This document shows positions 1 through 10,725 of a stretch of DNA of 64,000 bases, one piece after another (position 1 is the stretch's first letter; each line of letters opens with the position of its first letter). A model generated the notes under the pieces. The model made no database searches. It saw only the letters and a program-made list of their open reading frames with translations, and was not told the DNA's origin. The translations under genes and the position numbers were made by a program. This stretch comes from Pegoplata infirma (taxonomy: Eukaryota > Arthropoda > Insecta > Diptera > Anthomyiidae). The stretch spans positions 56,596,852-56,660,851 of the forward strand of contig OY992538.1 of NCBI GenBank assembly GCA_963921195.1, in the 5' to 3' direction.

Positions 1-979
1 CATCAATTTGGGTATCAATTTTAGGGTAAATTTTCAGGGTGCCATACAAAAAATCTTTATTTGGGCTAACATTATAGAGCTTCGCCATATCGGATAAAGA
101 TTTATTTTAAATAAAATTAATAAAATTCTTAAAAGTACATAGAGTTCTTAGTTTTATATTCAATTAAAATTTTTATTATTCGGTTAACCGAATAATTCAA
201 ATTTATCCGATTATTAACCGATTAAATCTCAACCCCGCACTCAGAAAATTATGTAAGTTACTACATGTTAGTTATTTGTATATTTTACAGTAGTTAGTTG
301 TTTTCAACTACAAAGTCAGTTGTTTTTGTATGAAAAATATCAAACAACTATTTCTGTTAGTTATTTTAAGTCGTTTTTTTGAACAACTAACAAAAAAGTA
401 CTGTGATGTAGTAACAGTTATTTAAAGTAGTTAATTTTATTTATTTTATCTCTGAAAAGTTTTCAAGTTTTTTTCCAAAAAAAAAAAATTTCGTTATTTT
501 TATTTTTCACAACTTTTTTTTAAAAAAAAACTTGGAAAAAATTTGGTCTTCAATTTTTTTTTCTGAAAAATATTTTGAAAAAAAAAATTATATATTCGCT
601 TTTGCGGCATATCAAGTTAATTCATTTATAAAATTTAACTTTTTATTAAATCAGATAAAATTATAAAAAAAAATATTCAACAAAACAAATCCAATACTTA
701 AGTGCCACAAATTTGTACTTTTCAATTGCATTTGTAAACACATATGAAAATGGTACTTCTAAATCATTGAGGAAAGAACTGGTGAAAGTTGTTATTATTG
801 GCATTTTTTTAGCAGTTTTGGAAGTGCTTATAAAAGTACTTCTTATGGAATATGAAGATCGGCACATATAGCTACTATGTATGTAGTGAATCACTTATTC
901 TTTTTGCACCACTTCGATTTTTTTTTGCTGGGACCTTATGAGTTGAGTTTTAATTCTGTTTTATATATTGTTGGACTTT

Positions 980-1450
980 ATATTTTTTTAATTAATTTTT
1001 TTTTTGTAATTAATTTTTTTTTTCATAAAATTTTTTTTTGTTATCAAAAATTTTTTTTTCATCAACATTTTTTTCATCATTTTTTTTTTCATTAATTTTT
1101 TATTTCATCAAATTTTTTTTATTATCAAAATTTTTTTTTCATAAATTTTTTTTATCATATTTTTTTCATAAATTTTTTTTCATCCAATTTTTTATCAAAT
1201 TTTTTATTATCAATCAAAAAACTTTTTTATTTCATATTTTTTTCATCAATTTTTGTTACATCAAAAAATGTTTCTTTTCATCAAAAAAATTCACCAAAAA
1301 CTTTTTTTCATCAAAATTTTTTTTTCACCAAAAATTTTGTGTTCATTAAATTGTTTTTAACATAATTTTGTTTTTCGTAAAAAAAAAATCAGTTTTTTAC
1401 CAAAACTACTTTTTCACCAAGTCTTAGCTTTTCGCATAAAAATTTTCCAT
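980..1450. repeat. T-rich low-complexity array of TTTTTTCATCAA-like units
   Basis: About 470 bases consist of degenerate 15-20 base units in which a run of T is followed by CATCAA or CATAAA. Open frames across it (poly-Phe with Ser and His) come only from the T bias and are not genes. Confidence 0.75.
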
Positions 1451-1686
1451 TTGTTTATCAAATGTACATAATACAAGTGAGAGTATTATATTCTTTGGTG
1501 CCGAATCTTTTATATTCCCAAAAATTTAAAAACTCTTTTTTGCAATTATTTTTGAACAGCTCTTTTGGTTTTTTAATGGGGTCCTCGACTGATATTTCAA
1601 TTAGTTTCGCATGGAATAGCAAAGTAATAAATATTTTTTTTTTCTAAAAAAAACTTTGCTTTGGCAAGTACACCCAAATCTTCCGC

Positions 1687-1758
1687 AAAACATTATCATG
1701 ATTTATTGTTTTGGGCAAGAGTACAAAATTCGCAGGCATTTTAACATGATAATGTTTT
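1687..1758. repeat. Stem-loop sharing its 5' part with a second copy at 4566-4621
   Basis: AAAACATTATCATG (1687-1700) is perfectly inverted at 1745-1758, making a 14-bp stem with a loop of about 44 bases. The first 55 bases, including TTTTGGGCAAGAGTACAAAA, recur as a direct copy about 2.9 kb downstream. No family was recognised. Confidence 0.6.
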
Positions 1759-2070
1759 TAGGCTGGGGTCTAATTTTAAAAAAGTTGCAGGACGCCACCT
1801 CAGTTTGACTATATAAGCTAACGATTACACAAAAAAGAAAATGAGAATTACAGTTTTCATTTTATTACAACCTTAAACTTCGATAATTATTTAAAATTAA
1901 TAAATAAAATAAAAAAACACATACTTTTAGGCGCCGCTACTCGATTAACGCAGTATTGCCATACCAAATATCGCATTTCCAATTAGATTAGTTACCATCA
2001 TCGCAAAACTAACCAGTATATTTGAAAATAGAATATCTACATGCAGAACTACATACTACGTTTTTTGTAG

Positions 2071-3908
2071 TAGAGATGCGAACGTGACACGTGATTACGC
2101 GTGATCATGAGTGAAATTTACGCTTGATTAAAAAAAAAATTTCGTGCGTGAGATTGCGTGAGTAATTTTGGCTTCGTCAGTTTGCGTGATTGTTGTGTGC
2201 TGTCTAAAACAGAAAACTACACCATTTACAGATGAAATTCGAAAAAGATCAATTGTTATTCGAAGATTATATTTGTAATTCGAAGATTCCGTTTGTAATT
2301 CGAAGATTCCATTTGTAATTCGAAGATTCCATTTGTAATTCGAATACTCCAATTGTAACTCGAAGATTCCATTTGTAATTCGAAGATTCCAATTGTAATT
2401 CGTAAAAGATCAATTGTAATTCGTAAAAGATCAATTGTAATTCGTAAAAGATCAATTGTAATTCGTAAAAGATCAATTATAATTCGAAAAAGATCAATTG
2501 TAATTCGTAAAAGATCAATTGTAATTCGTAAAAGATCAATTGTAATTCGAAGATTCCAATTGTAATTCGTAAAAGATCAATTGTAATTAAAAAAAGATCA
2601 ATTGTAATTCGAAGATTCCAATTGTAATTCGTAAAAGATCAATTGTAATTCGTAAAAGATCAATTGTAATTCGAAGATTCCAATTGTAATTCGTAAAAGA
2701 TCAATTGTAATTAAAAAAAGATCAATTGTAATTCGAAGATTCCAATTGTAATTCGTAAAAGATCAATTGTAATTCGAAAAAGATCAATTGTAATTCGTAA
2801 AAGATCAATTGTAATTCGAAAAAGATCAATTGTAATTCGTAAAAGATCAATTGTAATTCAAAAAAGATCAATTGTAATTCGTAAAAGATCAATTGTAATT
2901 CGAAAAAGATCAATTGTAATTCGTAAAAGATCAATTGTAATTCGTAAAAGATCAATTGTTATTCGAAGATTCCAATTGTAATTCGTAAATTATCCATGGA
3001 AATTCAGTTGATGTTTTTCGAATTACAATTGGAATCTTCGAATTACAATTGATCATTTACGAATTACAATTGATCTTTTACGAATTACAATTGATCTTTT
3101 TCGAATTAGAAATGATATTTTACGAATTACAATTGATCTTTTCGAATTACAATTGATCTTTTACGAATTACAATTGGAATCTTCGAATTACAATTGATCT
3201 TTTTCGAATTACAATTGATCTTTTACGAATTACAATTGGAATCTTCGAATTACAATTGATCTTTTTCGAATTACAATTGATCTTTTACGAATTACAATTG
3301 ATCTTTTTCGAATTACAATTGATCTTTTACGAATTACAATTGATCTTTTACGAATTACAATTGATCTTTTACGAATTAAAATTGATCTTTTTCGAATTAC
3401 AATTGATCATTTACGAATTACAATTGGAGTCTTCGAATAACAAATGGAATATTCGAATTACAATTGGAGTATTCTAATTACAAATGGAATCTTCGAATTA
3501 CAAATGAAATCTTCGAATTACAAATGGAATCTTCGAATTACAAATAGAATCTTCGAATTACAATTGATCTTTTTCAAATTACATCTGTAAATGGTGTAGT
3601 AAGAAAATCGTCATCATATTGAATTTAAAGGGTAACTAATACAAAATTGTGATTAAAATAAGCTTTTATGATTAATTTTAGGAAATTAAATACCTTTTGT
3701 ACAAGAATTTGACATAAAGTCAAATAAAATTTAGTTTATTTTATTTTCGTGAGTCTTTGTAAGCGTGATTATTTCGTGAGCGTGACAAAAATTTTAGCTA
3801 CTCACGTGAGCGCGTGTAAACGTAAGCAGAAAAAACTATTTTGTAAGTGAGCAATACTTTTATTTCGTGTGCGTGAGTAAGTCAAAATCACTCACGCGCC
3901 CATCTCTA
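2071..3908. mobile_element. hAT-like non-autonomous element, TAGAGATG family, carrying a satellite hairpin
   Basis: The ends are TAGAGATGCGAACGTG and, inverted, TAGAGATGGGCGCGTGAG. The exact 8-bp duplication TTTTGTAG flanks it (2063-2070 and 3909-3916). A TIR starting TAG with an 8-bp TSD is the hAT signature. The subterminal zones are rich in CACG/GTGAG words. The interior is the inverted satellite annotated separately. There is no transposase ORF. Same-family copies lie at 28650-29140 and 47233-47693, and inside 53849-54999. Confidence 0.85.
2225..3600. repeat. Inverted array of about 21-bp satellite units (giant hairpin)
   Basis: Units such as CGTAAAAGATCAATTGTAA (period 21) alternate with variants carrying GATTCCAATTG or GAAAAAGATC. 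The left arm (2225-2990) is the reverse complement type of the right arm (3005-3600), with the turn near 2997 (CCATGG). Because 21 is a multiple of three, the array reads open as a seven-residue peptide repeat, LIFYELQ. I consider this a by-product rather than a gene. A shorter single-arm relative sits at 58075-58530 and shares the terminal words CATCTGTAAATGGTGTAGT. Confidence 0.85.
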
Positions 3909-3990
3909 TTTTGTAGTATGTGTCTATAATATTGTCGGATAACCACAAGCAAGAACATAACACTGTTTATGTTGGCATTTAAATATTATG

Positions 3991-4070
3991 CGGTAGCCTA
4001 GCTGAAGTGTGTCAGACTCGGAAACAGTGGGTCCGCGGATCGTCTCCGTGATCAGTCAACATCTTTTTTT
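3991..4070 (+). ncRNA. tRNA-like Pol III promoter sequence (tRNA pseudogene or SINE head)
   Basis: TAGCCTAGCTGA (3994-4005) fits an A box (TRGCNNAGYNGG) at 11 of 12 positions. GGATCGTCTCC (4037-4047) resembles a B box (GGTTCGANNCC) at 9 of 11. The spacing is normal for a tRNA, and a run of seven T at 4064-4070 could end transcription. I could not build a convincing cloverleaf with a paired acceptor stem, so this is a tRNA-derived relic or SINE head rather than a working tRNA. Confidence 0.4.
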
Positions 4071-4565
4071 AAATTTCGTTTTTTTTAGCTTGTTTATTTT
4101 TTTTTTTGTTAAGACCAAATTTTTTTTAAACCTTTATACTTTTTTTTATTAAATTATAAAAAAAGTTAGAAAAAGGTATTGTTTTAAGTATTGGTCATTG
4201 TTAAGTATAATTTAAAATTAAAAGACTATTTGATTTGTATAAAAAAAAGGAATAAATAAAAGCTTATCAAAATAATAAAAAAAAATAATTAGAATCTTAT
4301 AAATCAGTTAAAATGTTATATATTCAGGTTTCTCTAAATTTTCCAGTAGTTTTTGTTTTAAATTTTGTGATTTTTCTGAATTTATCTGCATTTTTTTGAC
4401 TAATTTTTGGTTTTGTCTGGATTATTTCTTAGTTTTTAATTTTTTTTCTGAATATTGAATTAATCCTGCAAGTGTATTTAAGAAATTACTTGGAGTTATT
4501 TTTTTCTGAGAAAATATCGTTTTTGGAAATATGTGATGTTTATTCGTAACAACTTTTTATTAAAT

Positions 4566-4621
4566 AAAACATTATCATGATTTAATATTTTGGGCAAGAG
4601 TACAAAACTCTGCGGCATTTT
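4566..4621. repeat. Direct copy of the 1687-1742 sequence
   Basis: AAAACATTATCATGATTTA followed by TTTTGGGCAAGAGTACAAAA repeats the sequence at 1687-1742, here without the inverted right arm. The pair brackets the hAT/satellite element and the tRNA-like site. Confidence 0.6.
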
Positions 4622-5165
4622 TTGTTAGGTTTTGGGCATTTGGTGTGTTCCTTTACCAGAATTTTACCTTGAATTTTATGTATTTATTTTTAATATGTAA
4701 TTGCTGTTTAGTACTTACCATATAAATAAGAATAATGTTGATAAATTAAATAAAGTAAATTTAATATCCGCAAATAATGAAAAATCAAAAACAGATTTCA
4801 TAGTCTCAAAAAGATTTTCATACCAAGTCTGTAAAGAAAAAAAAGAAGGATAAAGAGAATATTAAATCAATAAAAGTTTATAAAAAAAAAAATAAATATG
4901 TTACACAGAAAAAAATATTGGACAACAAATTTGAGTAACAACTTGTTTAAGTTTAAAAGAAAATTTAGTGGCAATTTTATGAAAAAATATTGATTTTTGT
5001 TGAAATTATGCTAATATAAACTTGAAAAATTAAAAAAAAATACTTTTCTTTTTTCAAAAAAACATAATTAGGTCAAAATTTAAAAAAAATGACCACGATA
5101 ATTACTAGAGAATTTAATAATCTACAAATCAAAAAAAAAAATCATCAAAATCGGTCCAGTACTTT

Positions 5166-6403
5166 TAGCTGTAAGGATGACAGCAAACTATTTCTGTAAA
5201 ATTACAAAATAATTTGCTAAGAATATGTTTAAACTATGTTTAAAAATTTCGTTTTGGTTGCATAAAAAAACAAAAATTTAACACTTTCAAAAAAATAAAC
5301 TTTTTTCTTGAAAAAAGAATGACAGCAAACTCTTTCTGTATAATTAAAAAATAATCTGCTAAAAATATGCTCAAAAATATTTTGAAATTCAGCAAACAGA
5401 ATCAGTAAAATTTCTGTTATTTTGTAAAATTGAATGACAGAGATTTTAGTAAAAATATCAATTTTAGCAGAAAAGTCTGCTGAAAGTTTACTAAATCAAA
5501 TTGAAAGTTGTTTTACAGATTTTTTTACAGAGTTATCTTTTGGGGTAGAATGTTTTTTTAAAGGACAAAATCGGCTGCAGTTGGATTTTGTCCTTTAAAA
5601 AAACCTTCTAACCTCAAAAGAAAACTCTGTAAACAAATTTGTAAAACGACTTTCAATTTGATTTAGTAAACTTTCAGCAGACTTTTCTGCTAAAATTGAT
5701 ATTTTTACTAAAATCTCTGTCATTCAGTTTTACAAAATAAGAGAAATTTTATTGCGTTTTTTACTGATTCTGTTTGCTGAATTTCAAAATATTTTTGAGC
5801 ATATTTTTAGCAGATTATTTTTTAATTATACAGAAAGAGTTTGCTGTCATTCTTTTTTCAAGAAAAAAGTTTATTTTTTTGAAAGTGTTAAATTTTTGTT
5901 TTTTTATGCAACCAAAACGAAATTTTTAAACATACATAGTTTAAACATATTCTTATCAAATTATTTTGTAATTTTACAGAAATAGTTTGCTGTCATCCTT
6001 TTTTTTATAAAACTTTCTTAAGTTTTTTTTTTCAAAGTGTTTTTTTTTTTTTTGTTTTTTATACAATTAAAACAATTGAGGCTAATGATTGCCAAACTAA
6101 AAAATATTTTTAATTTTATTGCTAATTTAACAGAAACATTTTTTTTTAAGATTAAATTAAAAAAAGAACTATAAAAGTTTTCATAAAAACAAATTTTCTA
6201 AAAAAAAAAAAATTTCTAGATAATATATCAGCAGATTTCTTAGCTGTTTTGACATATTTCTCTGCTGATTTCACCTTTATAATCATGACAGATTTTTAGC
6301 AAACCGTGTCTGCTAAAATCAGCAGATAAATCATATGGCATAAAATGGGTGTATTTTTAGCAGATTTTTCTGCTGATTGGACAGAGAATTTATTTTGAGT
6401 GTA
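5166..6403. mobile_element. Palindromic CACTCAAAA-family element (head-to-head copies)
   Basis: Two copies of one repeat, rich in 'cagcaga' and 'tctgctg' words, face each other around a turn near 5575. The left arm is 5166-5565 and the matching right arm 5590-6002. The right copy continues to a clear end at 6403 (GACAGAGAATTTATTTTGAGTG then TA). Relatives are at 14705-18385 and 23341-26334. The open frame inside the right arm is non-coding. TA next to the end suggests a Tc1/mariner-type MITE. Confidence 0.65.
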
Positions 6404-7230
6404 TACCACTCTGTGGTACAGGGTATACTGAGTGCGTGCTGATGTTTGTAACTACCCGAAATATTGGTCCTAGACCCACCTTCAAGCATACCGATATACT
6501 CAGAATAACTTATTGAGTTGATTAAGCGATGTTCATCCGTCTGTCCGTTACAGTTTTCAGTTATTACCCGATTTGCCTGAAATTTGAAAGTAAAGCTTAT
6601 TTTGGCCCAAGGACGAAGCCTTTTGAAATTGGGTAAAAATTACTACATGTTTAGACCTAGCTCAAATAAAAAGGTCCCCCTTGAATTTGGCTCAAATGAT
6701 TTTAATATCCATATTATATCAGGTATCCTTTCAAAGTTTAGCAGGTAAAAAATAATATTTACAAACCATCATTCCAAATTTTAAAGGAATCAAGCCAGTT
6801 CTTCTTGTAGTCCCCATACAAGCCACCCTCCCGATATTCACATAAATCCGTTGAAATTCATGAAGATGGGAAATATTTAATATACATTTTTTTGTAGATG
6901 TTAATGGTTTACTTTGGTAACCTATTTTATTCTGAATATACATATTCAGATCATTTTTGGATTTAGTACCCTACATAAAAATGTTGACCTATATTCAGTA
7001 AAATCGGTCTATTGGCAACAAAAATAAGCTAATTCCACTTAAATTTTTCTAAACTAACTAAAGATTTAACAAAAGATATATCTAAACGGTCCATGTTTCG
7101 ACTTGGTACCCATTTTCCGGAAAACACTGGTAGGTTATTAAATGCCCAGCAAAAAATAATCGAAATTGTGAAAGCAGTTCATAATTTTTCTGGCATACAC
7201 AAGCGCTTCGTCTTCAGCACGTAGATATTT

Positions 7231-7273
7231 CTGCCTTACAGTAGTGCATACTAGATGCACTACTGTAAGGCAG
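7231..7273. repeat. Perfect 19-bp-arm hairpin
   Basis: CTGCCTTACAGTAGTGCAT is followed by the loop ACTAG and its exact inverted complement. It may be a small palindromic MITE or a folded regulatory or small-RNA precursor; sequence alone does not decide. Confidence 0.75.
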
Positions 7274-7334
7274 AGATAGAAATATAAATTTTGCGATAAA
7301 TTACGAATATAAACAGACATTTTTAAATACATTC

Positions 7335-7373
7335 GCTTACAGTAGTGCATCTAGTATGCACTACCGTAAGGCA
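7335..7373. repeat. Second copy of the GTAGTGCAT hairpin with inverted loop
   Basis: CTTACAGTAGTGCAT, loop CTAGT, then ATGCACTACCGTAAG with one mismatch. It repeats the 7231-7273 hairpin about 60 bases downstream, and its loop is the reverse complement of the first loop. Confidence 0.7.
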
Positions 7374-7813
7374 GAGCGAAAAAACTATAAATTATACGAC
7401 GACTTACGAGCATCAAACAGCAAAACAAAAATTTGGATGACGCAATAAAAAAATATATTTTCAATTCAGTTGATGTTCTGTTTTTTTGTGAACGGACGTG
7501 TACGCATGTGCAAAAGTGAAAACAAAAGTTTCGACTAAACACTATTCAGACATTAAAACTGTAGTATTATTTGTGTGCTTACGAGGAGCACTTTCTTCAT
7601 ACAAACTTTTCAGGCATGCAAACTTTAGTGAAAGTAATACATTATTTTTGTGCTTTATTGGAGCAATGATTTCTGAGCATCCAATATGCTTGCTAAAATG
7701 CACCTAGTAAGCTTCCAAGAAGGTATGATTTCATTACATTTTTATTGCGCTGAAATAAGCGCTCGGATGAAATGCTCTAAAGTGGGACATTGCGACCAAA
7801 TATCATGCCATAC

Positions 7814-7868
7814 GTAAGCAGGTTTGTAAGGGAATGCCAACTCAACATTCCCTTACAAACCTGCTTAC
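7814..7868. repeat. Perfect 23-bp-arm hairpin
   Basis: The arm starting GTAAGCAGGTTTGTAAGG (7814-7836) is exactly inverted at 7846-7868 around the 9-base loop CCAACTCAA. Exact arms imply recent origin or conversion. The flanks are ordinary repeat sequence. Confidence 0.8.
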
Positions 7869-8273
7869 GGCGAAGCAGTAGTTTTTGGTGGGTGGCCAGT
7901 CTTGATTGACTATAATTTTCTTACTTGTTTTTTGTGTATTTTCTAAATGCTTGGACTAAGACCCATTTTTCGGCTAACCGAAAGTTTAACTGTATTTTAA
8001 ATTTAAATACTCTCTTCGTTTGATTAAAGTTCATTATTTTAATCACATCATTTTGTATACAAAAACCTTACTTTACATAGATTAATTTGCTCTTAGCAAC
8101 TATTTAATTTACTGATAATAATGAATGCTTTTGAATTTATGAAGTCTTTGTTTGAATTTGTAAGCCTTAAATAATCTAGTTTTGTCTAAAAATGATTAGA
8201 ATTTAAAAGAAAATTGTGGTTTAAATAAATTTCATATTTTTTTTAAACAAATTAAAGTGTCGAATTCTAAATA

Positions 8274-8531
8274 TGGTGCGCCATATAGGAGTCAATAGTA
8301 AGACCGACCCACATTAATTTTTATCCCCCAACATTTTTTTTAAAACATGCCTACCCCCTATCACCACTCTATATGAGAACTCTCATACAAATTGCAGAAA
8401 CAGAAAATTTTATAAAAATGAAATTTTGTATGGCAGCCCACTTAGGAAGTGGAGATTTGAAAAAAAAAAAAAAAATGGGGGGTAAAAATAAATGGGGGTC
8501 GGTATTACTTCTTCTTCTCTAGGACGCACCA
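8274..8531. mobile_element. Short palindromic MITE with TGGTGCGYC ends
   Basis: The ends TGGTGCGCC and (inverted) TGGTGCGTCC enclose inverted stretches: GACCGACCCACATTAATTTT on the left against AAATGGGGGTCGG on the right. The same module forms the centre of the TGGGGC fold-backs at 15002-16952 and 61380-62939. It lies in the intron just past the transporter donor, which explains why the transporter reading frame runs on through it as an artefact. Confidence 0.6.
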
Positions 8532-8610
8532 AGGAAATTAAAAATTTCACATAAAATCTGCAAATTCCAGTTGACCTCAGAAAATTAAAAAAAGTATAAT
8601 TCAAATACAA

Positions 8611-8619
8611 TATACTTAC
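8611..8619 (-). other. Splice donor of the SLC16-like exon
   Basis: On the minus strand the exon ends GAGGAAGAT and is followed by GTAAGTATA, an ideal donor. The intron is phase 0, after codon 702. Beyond it the frame enters AT-rich sequence and a MITE. Confidence 0.85.
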
Positions 8620-10725
8620 ATCTTCCTCTTCTTTAGCTATTGTCGTCATTGAATTTCTATAGATATTTGGACACGATGAAGCTCTCAAACGATAACGATG
8701 CGTATTTAACATAGCACCACGATAATGTATCGAATTCCGATGTATTCTCATATCTTTTAAGAAATTCGAATTACGTATGGATATATTACGTCTTAAGTTA
8801 GAACGATAACTAGGCTTTTTCGATTTTGATAATCTACGCATGCCGGAAATACTATCGATGCGGGCTCTTTTGACGATCGCCTTTGTCTGTTGATTCGTTA
8901 AGGCTTCATTTTCGGGTATGGTAATGACGGCTGCACCACCACTAATACCAGCCCCGGCCACAATTTCATTGTGTTTTCTTAAATTGGATTCAATTAAAGC
9001 TAAACCCTCATCATTAACACACGAATAGAAGGTGTGAACATCGTCATTGAGGATATCTACGGAATTGTGACGATGACCATGTGTTTTTAAGTCCTTTAAG
9101 GAAGGAGTGCCACGTTTGGCAGCAAAAAAGAGATTTTCATTAAGCGAATAACGTGAATTGGCACAGTTTTCCGTATGATTATTATGATCACGTAAATATT
9201 TTTGCGTTAGATAGCCCTCATCGTTAGATGAACGCAGTGAAGCTAGGGATGTATTCATGGGTGTTCTATTAGCAGACGAACGCTTTTCCGAAGGTGATAA
9301 CGTTTCAATTGAGGCTAAGAAATGTTTTTTAGCATTTTCCGCCACCTCATTGGGTATACCACCCATCATGGTGTCATCGGGTGAACCGATAATGGCAGCT
9401 GTAGCATATGGATTTCCCGTAGAAGACATCGATAGAAGATTTTCCCGGGAGGGTACCTCAACACCTTCTTTCAATCTTAAAGATCTTCTACTTGTACTTT
9501 TCACTTCGTACAATTCTTCCAGTTCTTGTGAACCCAAAAATGTTGGCAAGAACAGTTCACTGCGATGTCGTTTCATGTTGCTCTCATTGAAGTCTTCAAT
9601 CTGTTGATTAGCTTCCGTATTGTTTTTTGTGACCAAAGTATCCAAAACATATTCCTTTGTTGCTCCAGTATCGAGAAGTTTCTTAATTTCCTCCAAACAC
9701 ACACTGGAATTTGAGAATGTAGTAACACTTTGTGATCTACTTTCCAAGCGATTTTCCTCAATCAACCAGTCGGGATCACGCATTAAAGCACCACATACAC
9801 AGGCATTTAGCATGGTGCCAGCCAATATTAACGTAGCACCTCTCCAGCCATAAGAATCGATTAACCACTGTGTCAAGGGAGCATACAAAAAGGTACCAAT
9901 ACCAGTACCCGAAGCTCCGATGCCGGTGGCAAACGTTCTCTTTTTATCAAACCAAAAGGCAATGGAGACAACGGCAGTAACATAGCCTATACCCAGTCCC
10001 AGACCAGAAATAATACCAAAGGTTACCATTAGCATTTCCACCGAATTGCAAAGTGATGACAGGCCAAATCCTATGGCCGAAACTACACCACCGATAATAG
10101 TCATTTTACGGCAGCCATATTTGTCGACTAGATTAGACCATATGGGACCCATAAGTAAAGGCACGGAGAAAAATAATGATGAAATCCAGGCAGTTTTCGA
10201 AGGACTCTCACCAAAATATTCCAACAGTTCGGTATTAATTAAACCAAATGAAAATGATAAACCATCTGCTATGAGCGATACTACCAAAGAGGCAAATACT
10301 ACTACCCAACCGTAGCCACCATCGGGCATTTCCGGTTTCTTTTTCTCTGTCGAACCCGATTCAATCGAATCACCAGATTCGTTTGATATCAAACGTTTAC
10401 GCGTGTTGACATTGCCATTGTTTCCAGCACCGTTTGCCAGCGATGTCATGGCTGTGTTATCTGTGGCACTTATGGTTATAATGCTATTCTTAAGCATATT
10501 AGCCTTGTGATCTTGATCTTCTAAATCTTCGGAAGATAGATTACAAAATGTTACTTCAGGAAATAGATCATGTTTAATGGATTTGTTAAGAGGTGTCGTC
10601 TTGACCGAAGCCAAAGCGGAGGAAGTATCTTCGTTTTTACTACTGAGAGGTGTTGATAGGGGTTGATAAATGCTGCCATTTTGTTTATTATTACTAATAC
10701 TAGTATTGTTCGATTTAGAAATCAT
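8620..10725 (-). CDS. SLC16-family monocarboxylate transporter-like protein, N-terminal coding exon (partial)
   Basis: This exon encodes 702 residues from an ATG in good insect context (CAAAATG) to a splice donor. Residues 1-130 are a Ser/Thr/Asn-rich cytoplasmic tail. PDGGYGW at 134-140 is the SLC16 signature before helix 1. Six hydrophobic segments follow at about 141-163, 179-197, 207-226, 231-257, 265-288 and 294-315. The second conserved motif begins at about 255 (FWFDKKRTFATGIGASGTG) and carries the basic pair typical of proton-coupled monocarboxylate carriers. Residues 316-702 form an unusually long hydrophilic loop with Ser/Arg-rich stretches (RRLSKSKKPS, RASSCPN), plausible phosphorylation sites. 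Helices 7-12 must be in later exons outside the window, because 702 residues hold only half the fold. By family it should move lactate, pyruvate or related acids across the plasma membrane. The substrate and the exact fly orthologue are not determined. Confidence in the family is high. Confidence 0.93.

Larger units (their letters stand above)
6404..7930. mobile_element. Mini-me-like repeat, diverged
   Basis: The left part has the paired words TATACCACTCTG and ACAGGGTATAC and a GTCY-type stretch (CCGTCTGTCCG near 6548). The right end is 'ttttcttacttgtttttt', as in the other copies of this family. It contains the typical 'aaaatcggtctattggc' text. The interior has three strong hairpins, annotated separately. 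There is no coding capacity. Confidence 0.55.
1..8619 (-). other. Probable intron of the SLC16-like gene (partial, runs off the left edge)
   Basis: The transporter exon on the minus strand ends at 8620 in a GTAAGTATA donor, so lower coordinates should be intron. I found no exon encoding the missing C-terminal transmembrane half here, and no convincing acceptor followed by coding sequence, so the intron is at least 8.6 kb if the gene is intact. Positions 1-980, 1759-2070, 4071-4565, 4622-5165 and 7931-8273 are AT-rich with no supportable gene. A lone CACAGAAAAAAATATTGG end at about 4904 marks an old 2-bp-TSD-type MITE. Confidence 0.6.

Noticed and set aside
2128..3477. Frames rich in LIFYELQ or ESSNYKWNL
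   Set aside because: They are produced by a 21-bp satellite in which several frames stay open.
8410..8619. Extension of the transporter reading frame by 69 codons to a stop
   Set aside because: It begins at a perfect GTAAGT donor, runs through AT-rich sequence and a palindromic MITE, and reads as low-complexity Phe/Pro text.
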